Shown here one piece after another: positions 5,375 to 12,556 of a DNA stretch of 12,599 nucleotides (the stretch's first letter is position 1; each line of letters starts with the position of its first letter). The position numbers and the translations under genes were made by a program. The notes under the pieces were generated by a model, which was given only the letters and a program-made list of their open reading frames with translations, had not been told where the DNA came from and did not search any database. The stretch is taken from positions 1 through 12,599 of the forward strand of contig CAAGBN010000047.1 in assembly GCA_900768075.1 (NCBI GenBank). The letters are read 5' to 3'. The DNA comes from Clostridia bacterium. Its GTDB lineage: Bacteria; Bacillota; Clostridia; Oscillospirales; Acutalibacteraceae.

Positions 5375-6568
5375 TTAAAAATCAAGCTGTTCATCTGTAA
5401 GCTCTTCAGCGTTTACATAGGGAAGAACAACCGTAAAGTCAGTATAGTCAGTGGAGCTTTTTGCTTTTATTGTGCCACCGTGAAGCTCAGTAATTTGCTT
5501 TGCTATTGCAAGACCGAGTCCGCTGCCGCCTGTAGAAGAGCCTCTTGAAGAGTCGGCACGGTAAAACTTCTCAAACAAGCGTTGTAGCTTTTCAGGTGAT
5601 ATAACGTCGCTTTTGTTGCGGAATTTAATTATAACCTTGTCCCGTCTTATTCTTGCACCGATTCTGATAACAGTATTCTCATAGGAATAGTTAACTGCGT
5701 TTTTCAGAAGATTATCAAAAACACGTGCAATTTTATCCGAGTCTGCAAACATAACGATATGCTCAATTATATCAATATCCACAGTGAGATTCTTTTCCGA
5801 GAGCATAGGATAGAACTCGTCGGTTATCTGAGCTATCATCATATTAAGGTCTATACGATTCTTTTCCAGGGTCACGGAATTAATGTCGAAGCGGGTGATT
5901 TCAAAAAACTCATTTATCAGCTGTTCAAGTCTGTAAGCCTTGTCCAGAGCTATATCCACATATTTGGCCTTTTGCTGAGTCGTCAGCTCGGGACACTCGT
6001 CAAGAAGAGTCAGGTAGCCGATAACTGATGTCAGAGGAGTTTTCAGGTCATGGGCAAGGTACATTACAAGGTCGTTTTTTCTGCTTTCGGCTTCAGCTGC
6101 TGCTTGTCTGCTGCCGACAACGTCAAGCCTGAGATCACGAAGACGTATTTCAATATCTGAGTAACTCTTAGGGAAAGACATAAACTCAGCACTTTCTTTG
6201 CTTATTGCATCAAGGCTCTGATAAGTCTTATTAAAAAGTGAAAGAGTGATGATGCTGTAGAGAAAACAGTTGAAAACAAATATGCAAAGGAAAGCAGGGA
6301 TTATCATCAGATAGCTTCTTGAAAAAATAAAGCTTTCAAACTCTTTGCCGAAGGTATTAATAAGCAGGGGACTTATAACATCTGTATAAAGGTCGGGCCA
6401 CTGAAGCAAAAACAGATAAGCTATTATATATGCGACCACAAGTATAAGAAAGCATATGCCGTTGTATCGGGCAAAGTCACCGATGATTCTCAGGGTCATA
6501 TTTTTTGTCTGTTTTCTTTTTTTAGACTTCCTTTTTCTTTCAATTATCTTTTTCAATTTTATAACCAA
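5375..6568 (-). CDS. VanS-like membrane sensor histidine kinase
   Basis: This 397-residue inner-membrane kinase should autophosphorylate and control the regulator encoded just upstream. It has a very basic N-terminus (1-23), transmembrane helices at about 38-56 and 88-109 with a short external loop, then the phospho-histidine box MYLAHDLKTPLTSVIGYLTL (H173). These are followed by the N-box DNLLKNAVNYS (285-295) and G2 box GGSGLGLAIAK (347-357). The usual DxGxG box is degenerate (FRNKSDVIS), as I also recall for VanS. The opening VIKLK and TTG start inside the end of the regulator gene (29-nt overlap) match enterococcal vanS as I remember it, so I keep TTG 6568-6566 although no good ribosome site is visible; coupling to the regulator is likely. 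The ligand is unknown. No vanH, vanA/B or vanX homologue lies nearby, so glycopeptide resistance must not be inferred. Confidence 0.9.
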   Translation of the reverse strand: MVIKLKKIIERKRKSKKRKQTKNMTLRIIGDFARYNGICFLILVVAYIIAYLFLLQWPDLYTDVISPLLINTFGKEFESFIFSRSYLMIIPAFLCIFVFNCFLYSIITLSLFNKTYQSLDAISKESAEFMSFPKSYSDIEIRLRDLRLDVVGSRQAAAEAESRKNDLVMYLAHDLKTPLTSVIGYLTLLDECPELTTQQKAKYVDIALDKAYRLEQLINEFFEITRFDINSVTLEKNRIDLNMMIAQITDEFYPMLSEKNLTVDIDIIEHIVMFADSDKIARVFDNLLKNAVNYSYENTVIRIGARIRRDKVIIKFRNKSDVISPEKLQRLFEKFYRADSSRGSSTGGSGLGLAIAKQITELHGGTIKAKSSTDYTDFTVVLPYVNAEELTDEQLDF

Positions 6569-7229
6569 CTCCCCAGACCGTTTTAATAAACTTAGGATTT
6601 TTAGGCTTTTCGTGCATCTTTTCTCTGATTCTTCTTATATGTACCATAACGGTGTTGCTGCTGTCAAGGTATTTTTCGCCCCATACGGTTTCGAAAAGCT
6701 CCTGAGTTGAGACTACATTACCTGCGTTTTTACAAAGCTCGCTTATTATACGGAATTCAATGGGAGTAAGATCAAGAATTTCACCGTAAAGCTTGCAGGT
6801 ATGCTTGCTGTTGTCCACCTCAAGACCTGATATCTCGATGATATCGCCTGATTCGTCGGCAGAGTTATATTGATAAAAGCGTCTTATCTGCGCCTTGACT
6901 CTCGCAACAAGCTCAAGAGGGTTAAAGGGCTTTGTAACATAGTCATCAGCACCAAGGGTAAGGCCTGAAATTTTATCTGCATCCGATGTTCTTGCCGTAA
7001 GCATAATAACGGGGAATTTATATTTTTTTCTTATTTCACTGCAAAGGGTGAAACCGTCGACATCGGGGAGCATAACATCGAGAATGGCAAGGTCAAAGCT
7101 TTCGGTGTGAATTTTATCAAGAGCGGTTTTGCCGTTCATACATTTTATGACATCGAAGCCTTCATTTTTAAGGTAAAGCTCGATTAAATCTGCGATTTCT
7201 TTTTCATCGTCAACAAGAAAGATTCTCAT
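6540..7229 (-). CDS. VanR-like OmpR-family response regulator
   Basis: This 229-residue cytoplasmic DNA-binding regulator is paired with the overlapping kinase. The receiver domain (1-118) has acidic D7/D8, phospho-acceptor D51 in LAILDVMLPD, T78 and K100 in LGADDYVTKPF. The winged-helix effector domain (about 130-227) ends with FIKTVWGVGYKIEK, as in VanR. The start is ATG 7229: AGAGG lies 8 nt upstream on the minus strand, and the in-frame GTG three codons earlier overlaps that site. An extended -10 (TGaTATAAT, 7250-7258) and a TCTTAAG direct repeat upstream suggest activation, possibly by itself. Target genes beyond its own operon are unknown. Confidence 0.93.
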   Translation of the reverse strand: MRIFLVDDEKEIADLIELYLKNEGFDVIKCMNGKTALDKIHTESFDLAILDVMLPDVDGFTLCSEIRKKYKFPVIMLTARTSDADKISGLTLGADDYVTKPFNPLELVARVKAQIRRFYQYNSADESGDIIEISGLEVDNSKHTCKLYGEILDLTPIEFRIISELCKNAGNVVSTQELFETVWGEKYLDSSNTVMVHIRRIREKMHEKPKNPKFIKTVWGVGYKIEKDN

Positions 7230-7249
7230 TTTTTTCACCTCTTTTGATA

Positions 7250-7278
7250 ATTATATCACAATAAACAGCATTTTTGCA
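7250..7278 (-). promoter_or_regulatory. Extended -10 promoter of the VanR/VanS-like operon
   Basis: On the minus strand, TATAAT (7250-7255) is preceded by TGa, while the -35 region (7273-7278, TGCAAA) is poor. Transcription would start near 7243, just ahead of the ribosome site. A weak -35 with repeats directly upstream fits an activator-dependent promoter. Confidence 0.6.
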
Positions 7279-7287
7279 TATTATAAT

Positions 7288-7305
7288 TCTTAAGATTATC
7301 TTAAG
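7288..7305. promoter_or_regulatory. Candidate response-regulator operator, TCTTAAG-N4-TCTTAAG
   Basis: Two identical heptamers TCTTAAG (7288-7294 and 7299-7305) are separated by ATTA. The 11-bp period is the usual spacing for tandem OmpR/PhoB-type dimers. Because CTTAAG is self-complementary, the site is also a near-perfect palindrome and can be read from both strands. It lies at about -45 to -62 from the predicted start of the VanR-like operon, and upstream of a possible -10 (TATAAT, 7339-7344) for the rightward regulator. Which of the two regulators binds is not known. Confidence 0.6.
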
Positions 7306-7435
7306 TTTTGCTGTATTCTGCCGAAAAAATGACTTTAATATAATAAAAAATACTACCTTGTACTTTATTTGTTAAAGATTTTGTATTATTATAAAAAATA
7401 TATATGACATTATGACAAAAGGACAGGTGAAAATT

Positions 7436-8119
7436 ATGGGTAAAATTTTAATAGTAGACGACGATGTGGCTATTGCTCAGCTTATTTCCGATGCATTGGA
7501 GGACGAGGGCTTAGAGACAGCAGTTGCCTTTGACGGCACAAGCGCCTATAACTACATCTCTCAGGACGCTCAGGATATTTCTCTTATTACTCTTGATATT
7601 ATGATGCCGGAGCTTTCTGGTATTGAGCTTTGCAAAAAAATAAGAAATATGGTTACTTGTCCCATTATTTTTGTGACAGCAAAAACAAAGATAACCGATA
7701 CTGTTCTCGGTCTTGAAATAGGTGATGACTATATTTCAAAGCCCTTTGTGGTTGAAGAGTTTGTTGCAAGGGTCAAGGCGCATCTCAGAAGAGAGCAAAG
7801 AAATACACCCGACCCGAAGCTTGATATCATAAGAGTCGGAGAAATTGAGCTTAACAAAGGCTCATTTGAGGTCAGCAAAAACGGAGAAACTATAGCTGTT
7901 TCAACAAGAGAGTTTCAGCTTTTGCAGTATCTTATGGAAAATGCAGGCAAGGTGCTCACAAGAGAGCAGATTTTTTCTCACGTATGGGACACTCAGTTCG
8001 GTGATATAGGTACAGTTGCCGTAAATATAAAAAGCATAAGAGATAAAGTTGATCCCGACGGCAAATATATAAAAACCGTTTGGGGTGTAGGCTATAAATT
8101 TGTAAAGGTTTATCAGTAA
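7436..8119 (+). CDS. OmpR-family response regulator of a second two-component system
   Basis: This 227-residue regulator has a receiver domain (1-120) with D8/D9, phospho-acceptor D54 in LITLDIMMPE, T81 and K102. Its winged-helix domain (about 132-225) ends YIKTVWGVGYKFVKVYQ. One oddity is the segment before the conserved lysine, GLEIGDDYISKPF, where nearly all family members have an extra Ala (GADDY); the codons GGT-GAT-GAC show a clean one-codon deletion. It resembles SaeR/VanR-like Firmicute regulators, but no named orthologue is assigned. AGGTG ahead of ATG 7436 decides the start; an in-frame ATG at 7412 has no ribosome site. It is transcribed divergently from the VanR-like operon. A 37-nt gap leads to its kinase. 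Confidence 0.92.
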   Translation: MGKILIVDDDVAIAQLISDALEDEGLETAVAFDGTSAYNYISQDAQDISLITLDIMMPELSGIELCKKIRNMVTCPIIFVTAKTKITDTVLGLEIGDDYISKPFVVEEFVARVKAHLRREQRNTPDPKLDIIRVGEIELNKGSFEVSKNGETIAVSTREFQLLQYLMENAGKVLTREQIFSHVWDTQFGDIGTVAVNIKSIRDKVDPDGKYIKTVWGVGYKFVKVYQ

Positions 8120-8156
8120 AGCTGTAAGCGAAAAAATAAAAGCAAGGAGGCCAATA

Positions 8157-9449
8157 ATGAGACACGAAAAGAAATTTAATATCTGGGTTTTGCTCGTTGT
8201 TCTGAGTATTATTGTTTCCTTTGCGTATATTTATAATTCCTATGTAACCCGTGTGGTTGCAGATGCTGCATACAGCTATAAGGAAATTCTTCATAATTAT
8301 AATGCTGAGCTTATTGAAAAGCTGATTGCTCAGGAATCGGAGTCTCATTGGCAGAAGCTGATTGAGGAATATGAGGATATAGCAATCAAAATCGAAAACA
8401 GCAAAAATGAAATAGTTGCTGAAATTGTAAACAAGGACTGGACAACTCTTGATGTTGAGGTCAGAACTCCCTTTCAGTATAACGACCAGGCATATCTGAT
8501 TAAGACATCGGCTTATTTCCTCAGGGATTATATCAGCAATTTCAGCGGTGTGCTGGAATTTATCCTGATTGAGTTTACAATAGGTTTGTCGGCACTGTGG
8601 CTTTTGATGTTTATTATTTATGAGGCTTTGCTCAAGCCTTTCCGAGGCCTTTATAAGGCTATTGAGGAATATGACAAAACAGGTAAGCTCAAGAAAGTCA
8701 ATCTTAAGGGCTATGCAGGTCACGTATATAACAGATTCAGCTCGCTGACGGAAAATCTCGAAAAAGAGCAGGAAAATCAGCGACGTATCATAGCGTCTAT
8801 ATCTCACGATATAAAAACCCCGCTGACATCAATAATGGGCTATGCCGAAAGACTCAGTAAGGATAACATAAGCGAAGAGCGCAGAAGCAGATATCTTGAC
8901 ACTGTTTACGGCAAAAGCCTTGAGATACAGCATCTTATCGATGAATTTGATGAGTATCTCAGCTTCGAGGCGCCCCGTCAGTTCAGATTTGAAAAAACAA
9001 CGGCAAGTCTTATTGCTACTGCACTTATTGAAGATTATTCATCTGAAATGGAAATGCTCGGTGTTAAGTTCAGTGTAAACAATCAGGCTGAAAAAGCAGA
9101 TGTATATATAGATAAGATGAAGCTGAAAAGAGTTTTTGATAATATCTTCAGTAACTCCGTCAAGCATTTTAAAGATGATAATAAGACAATAAATGTTGAA
9201 ATCCAAAGCAACAAGCAAAAGCTGTTTTTTGAAATCAGTGACAGCGGTGAGGGTGTGGCGGAGGAAAACCTTGAGGTTATATTTGAGCCTCTTTACACAT
9301 CTGACCAGGGAAGAAAGGTTGCAGGTCTCGGACTTGCTATCTGTCGCGGAATCGTAGAGGGTCACGGCGGAAAAATCTATGCAAAGCAGTCGGAATCAGG
9401 CGGCCTGACAGTTTGTATTGAGCTTGACAGAAAGGCAAATTATGATTAA
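8157..9449 (+). CDS. Membrane sensor histidine kinase of the second system
   Basis: This 430-residue kinase partners the preceding regulator. Helix 1 spans about 8-26. An external domain of about 105 residues (27-131) starts with a likely helical stretch rich in E, K, I and L, and helix 2 spans about 132-155. A HAMP-like linker follows, then the H-box IIASISHDIKTPLTSIMGYA (H217), N-box DNIFSNSVKH (328-337), G1 DSGEG (362-366) and G2 AGLGLAICRGIVEGHGG (389-405). All catalytic boxes are intact, unlike the degenerate G1 of the other kinase here. AAGGAGG stands about 7 nt before ATG 8157. The gene's last 8 nt overlap the start of rlmD. The signal sensed is unknown. Confidence 0.94.
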   Translation: MRHEKKFNIWVLLVVLSIIVSFAYIYNSYVTRVVADAAYSYKEILHNYNAELIEKLIAQESESHWQKLIEEYEDIAIKIENSKNEIVAEIVNKDWTTLDVEVRTPFQYNDQAYLIKTSAYFLRDYISNFSGVLEFILIEFTIGLSALWLLMFIIYEALLKPFRGLYKAIEEYDKTGKLKKVNLKGYAGHVYNRFSSLTENLEKEQENQRRIIASISHDIKTPLTSIMGYAERLSKDNISEERRSRYLDTVYGKSLEIQHLIDEFDEYLSFEAPRQFRFEKTTASLIATALIEDYSSEMEMLGVKFSVNNQAEKADVYIDKMKLKRVFDNIFSNSVKHFKDDNKTINVEIQSNKQKLFFEISDSGEGVAEENLEVIFEPLYTSDQGRKVAGLGLAICRGIVEGHGGKIYAKQSESGGLTVCIELDRKANYD

Positions 9450-11070
9450 GAAGAACGATGAAATAAAACTTAAAATAGATGCTCTGACAAGCCTTGGCAG
9501 CGGTATCGGAAGATTTAATGATATGGCAGTTTTTGTTGACGGTACTGCTGTAGGTGACGAGATTATAGCGCACATCATCAAGGTCAAGAAAAACTATGCT
9601 GTGGGTAAAATCAAGAAGATAGTCAAAGCATCCAGGGACAGAATTGCTATTGACTGTGAGGCAGACAGTCAGTGCGGCGGCTGTGCATACAGACACATAT
9701 CATACGAAGCTGAGCTTCGTGAAAAGAAGCAGGCTGTCACCGACGCTATGCAGAGAATCGGCGAGGTGCCTCTCGAGGCGAAAGAGATTCTTCATATAGC
9801 TGAGCCTTGCCGATACAGAAACAAGGCGCAGATTCCTGTGGCTATGGATAAAGAGGGCAGAATTATTGCAGGCTTTTACTCCAAGCGAAGCCACAGAGTT
9901 GTAGGTAGTGATGACTGTCTTCTGCAGATGAAAGAATTCAGAAATATTGTAGCTGTTGTCAAGAAGTACATCGCAGAAAACCCTGTGACAATATACGACG
10001 AGACCACACACAAGGGTCTTGTCAGACATATATATTTAAGACGCGCGAGAGCAACAGGTGAGATTATGGTCTGCCTTGTCATCAATGGCAGTACTCTGCC
10101 GAAAAAGGACAGACTCATCGAAGCACTCACACAGTGCGACGAAAACATCAAGTCTATAGTGCTCAATATCAACAAGGATAACACCAACGTTGTGCTCGGC
10201 AAGGAGTGCATCACAATTTATGGCAGAGACTATATCGAGGATGTCCTCTGCGGACTTCGCTTCAGAATATCGCCTTTGTCCTTCTATCAGGTAAATCCCG
10301 AGGGTACAGAGATACTCTATGGCAAGGCGAGAGAATATGCCAACCTCACAAAAGAGGAAAATCTTCTCGACCTTTATTGCGGTGCAGGTACTATCGGTCT
10401 TACAATGGCAAAGGATGCCAAGAGTGTTATCGGTGTTGAGGTTATCCCCGAGGCTATAGAGAATGCAAAGGAAAATGCTGAAATCAACGGCATCACCAAT
10501 GCGAGATTTATCTGTGACGATGCATCAGGTGCGGCTAAGACTCTCTACGATGAGGGCATCAGACCTGATGTTGTTGTTCTAGACCCACCGAGAAAGGGCT
10601 GCAGCAGAGATGTTCTTGAGACAGTTGCCAATATGAACCCCGACAGAGTGGTTTATGTGTCCTGCGACAGCGCAACCTTAGCCCGTGACTGCAAAATCTT
10701 CCGTGAGCTCGGCTACGAGGTCAAAGAGTACACTGCCGTAGATATGTTCCCGAGGACTACACATTGTGAGACGGTTGTTCTTTTGTCCCAACGCAGACCT
10801 GACACACATATCGACATAAAACTTGACCTTTCAGAGGTTGATATTACTGCTGCTGAAACAAAGGCAACATATCAGGAAATCAAGGATTATGTGTTTGATA
10901 AGTTTGGTTTGAAAGTCTCAACATTGTATATTTCGCAGGTGAAAGCCAAGTGCGGTATTATTGAACGAGAATGTTATAATAAGGGGGAAGGTAGAAGCCG
11001 AGTTCCACAGTGTCCAAAAGAAAAAGAGGATGCAATTATGGATGCATTACAACATTTCAAAATGATTTGA
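9442..11070 (+). CDS. rlmD: 23S rRNA (uracil-5-)-methyltransferase RlmD/RumA family with C-terminal extension
   Basis: This 542-residue enzyme methylates C5 of a uridine in 23S rRNA (U1939 in E. coli RlmD) using S-adenosylmethionine. It has an N-terminal TRAM-like domain (about 3-60) and iron-sulfur cysteines C72, C78, C81 (CGGC) and C159. The SAM site is LLDLYCGAGTIGL (308-320), with DPPRKGC (381-387), catalytic C408 in YVSCDSATLARD, and E443 in HCETVVLL as general base. The family normally ends soon after this; here residues 450-542 add a helical domain (ETKATYQEIKDYV, LYISQVKAKCGI, VPQCPKEKEDAIMDAL), known to me as an appendage on Clostridia RlmD proteins and as a free-standing small protein in mobile DNA. 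AGAAAGG precedes ATG 9442, which overlaps the kinase stop by 8 nt, so coupling is likely. Base composition drifts AT-rich within the extension. Confidence 0.93.
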   Translation: MIKKNDEIKLKIDALTSLGSGIGRFNDMAVFVDGTAVGDEIIAHIIKVKKNYAVGKIKKIVKASRDRIAIDCEADSQCGGCAYRHISYEAELREKKQAVTDAMQRIGEVPLEAKEILHIAEPCRYRNKAQIPVAMDKEGRIIAGFYSKRSHRVVGSDDCLLQMKEFRNIVAVVKKYIAENPVTIYDETTHKGLVRHIYLRRARATGEIMVCLVINGSTLPKKDRLIEALTQCDENIKSIVLNINKDNTNVVLGKECITIYGRDYIEDVLCGLRFRISPLSFYQVNPEGTEILYGKAREYANLTKEENLLDLYCGAGTIGLTMAKDAKSVIGVEVIPEAIENAKENAEINGITNARFICDDASGAAKTLYDEGIRPDVVVLDPPRKGCSRDVLETVANMNPDRVVYVSCDSATLARDCKIFRELGYEVKEYTAVDMFPRTTHCETVVLLSQRRPDTHIDIKLDLSEVDITAAETKATYQEIKDYVFDKFGLKVSTLYISQVKAKCGIIERECYNKGEGRSRVPQCPKEKEDAIMDALQHFKMI

Positions 11071-11116
11071 CCAGATTTTTTATATAGGGTCTGTTAGTCG
11101 TAATATGAGGTGCCTT

Positions 11117-12487
11117 ATGTTTAAGAATTTAAAAAACAACAAAGCAATGAAATGGATAGCACTTATATTATTTTGCATTTTTTCCATCAATTTTGTAGTG
11201 CTTTTTTTAGATATAGGTTTGTGGATATCAGAGTATTTACCAACTTCATTTTTTAATGTGTTTATTGAACGAGCTAGAGTATTTAAAATCACTGAATATT
11301 TAGATTTGTGGCTTTCTGCAGTGAATATAGTTGTTACTGCAATACTTAGTTTTCTGCTTTTAAAAGTATCAAGCAAAAGCAATGAAATTTCAGAAAAAGT
11401 ATCTTCTTTAGAAGAATCCCGAGATACCAATGCTTTAAATGATAATATTGCTTTTGTTTATTATCAAATTGTACATTCATTTGATGAGCTACATAGGTTA
11501 TACATTGATTATTTTATTCTCAATAAAACAAGTTGCAACCAAATTAAAATTCATTCGGATTGGATAACTACTTTGAGTAAACTTCAAAGTGTCTTATCTA
11601 TATCTGAAATTGATATTATTTATCAATTATTTGTAGATATTGAGTCTGTAAATAATTCAAAGAACGAGCAAAAGGAAGTTGTCAAAAATATTTACCAAAA
11701 ATATATGCTTCCGTGTTTTTTCGATGCTAAAGATTATTTGAATTTGCAGGAAATAAGTCCAATAACTATGTTACATCCCGAAATGATATCTATAATAATA
11801 TTCCTACTGTTTTCTTTTAAGAAAAATGATTTCCTAATTGAAAAAAAAGGGGAAACATACAATATAAGTGATACTGACAATAATTTCTTTTGTACTGCAA
11901 TCGAATTATCAAAAGGCAAATTTAAAAAAATCACCAAACTTACATATAGGGATATTATACTGGACGGAAATTTTTCTGATAATAGATTTATGTCAGGGAA
12001 AATTCGTGCACACTATAAGAATACATTTTATGATTTATATGATATTGCATATGAATCTAAAACAAACTATCATGTTAAATTATATAACCATGATAATAAG
12101 GCTTGTACCGGTAATGTGATACTTGATGCTGACTATAAATCTAATACTTTTGATGTCGGTTTTCTGATTTTTAAAAAAGGTGAAGAATTATGGAAAGGCA
12201 CCGTAAAACATAGTGAGCATGGTTTTGATATGTTAGATGGAACAATATATCATAAATTGGTTGAAGATTCTGTAGAAAATTATAATTATGATGCAGAAGT
12301 AAAATGGGTGGAAGAGCAACTAGAAATGCAAGAAGACCCCAAATATTTAGAATCTGTAGTTGCTGCAATTGATAAAGAGGAGCCTATTGGCTATAAAGTA
12401 TATGAAGATTTTATTTACAAAAATGGAATGCTTGAAAAAAGAGTTAATTTAACCAAAAAATATCAATATGCCGATTTTGAAAACTAA
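11117..12487 (+). CDS. Unrecognised two-helix membrane protein, AT-rich accessory gene
   Basis: The function of this 456-residue protein is unknown. A basic start (KNLKNNKAMK) is followed by a membrane helix at about 12-33, an external loop, a second helix at about 64-83, then a short coiled coil (SSKSNEISEKVSSLEES) and a cytoplasmic part of about 350 residues. Residues 100-235 look helical. Residues about 250-390 look like repeated beta hairpins (LDGNFSDNRFMSGKI, TGNVILDADY, WKGTVKHSEHG, LDGTIYHK), loosely MORN-like but not convincingly so. The charged tail ends YQYADFEN. GAGG (11107-11110), 6 nt before ATG 11117, favours that start over 11105. A sampled line has 25% GC against about 42% in rlmD, which indicates transfer. 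It starts 46 nt after rlmD with no terminator between, and a hairpin follows its stop. Confidence 0.85.
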   Translation: MFKNLKNNKAMKWIALILFCIFSINFVVLFLDIGLWISEYLPTSFFNVFIERARVFKITEYLDLWLSAVNIVVTAILSFLLLKVSSKSNEISEKVSSLEESRDTNALNDNIAFVYYQIVHSFDELHRLYIDYFILNKTSCNQIKIHSDWITTLSKLQSVLSISEIDIIYQLFVDIESVNNSKNEQKEVVKNIYQKYMLPCFFDAKDYLNLQEISPITMLHPEMISIIIFLLFSFKKNDFLIEKKGETYNISDTDNNFFCTAIELSKGKFKKITKLTYRDIILDGNFSDNRFMSGKIRAHYKNTFYDLYDIAYESKTNYHVKLYNHDNKACTGNVILDADYKSNTFDVGFLIFKKGEELWKGTVKHSEHGFDMLDGTIYHKLVEDSVENYNYDAEVKWVEEQLEMQEDPKYLESVVAAIDKEEPIGYKVYEDFIYKNGMLEKRVNLTKKYQYADFEN

Positions 12488-12503
12488 TCCACACATTCGA
12501 CTA

Positions 12504-12556
12504 ACCTCCTGTTATAAGGTAGAATAAAGCTACCAAATAACAGGAGGTCATTTTTT
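12504..12556 (+). promoter_or_regulatory. Hairpin masking a ribosome site; possible terminator
   Basis: ACCTCCTGTTAT (12504-12515) pairs perfectly with ATAACAGGAGGT (12537-12548). After symmetric AA/AA mismatches, GGTAG (12518-12522) pairs with CTACC (12530-12534) around a 7-nt loop. The right strand contains the AGGAGG ribosome site of the gene starting at 12557, so the folded RNA hides it. CATTTTTT after the stem also gives the look of an intrinsic terminator for the upstream gene. Either job, or both, is possible. Confidence 0.7.

Noticed and set aside
5375..7229. A vancomycin-resistance gene cluster
   Set aside because: Only regulator and kinase homologues are present; no ligase, dehydrogenase or dipeptidase gene lies in the window.
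7956..8807. A 283-codon open frame on the minus strand
   Set aside because: It lies antisense across two well-supported genes (a response regulator and its kinase), has no recognisable domain or convincing ribosome site, and follows from the codon bias of the plus-strand genes.
11071..11116. Terminator between rlmD and the AT-rich gene
   Set aside because: Only a 4-bp GACC/GGTC pairing is possible, and the T-run lies inside the loop rather than after a stem.
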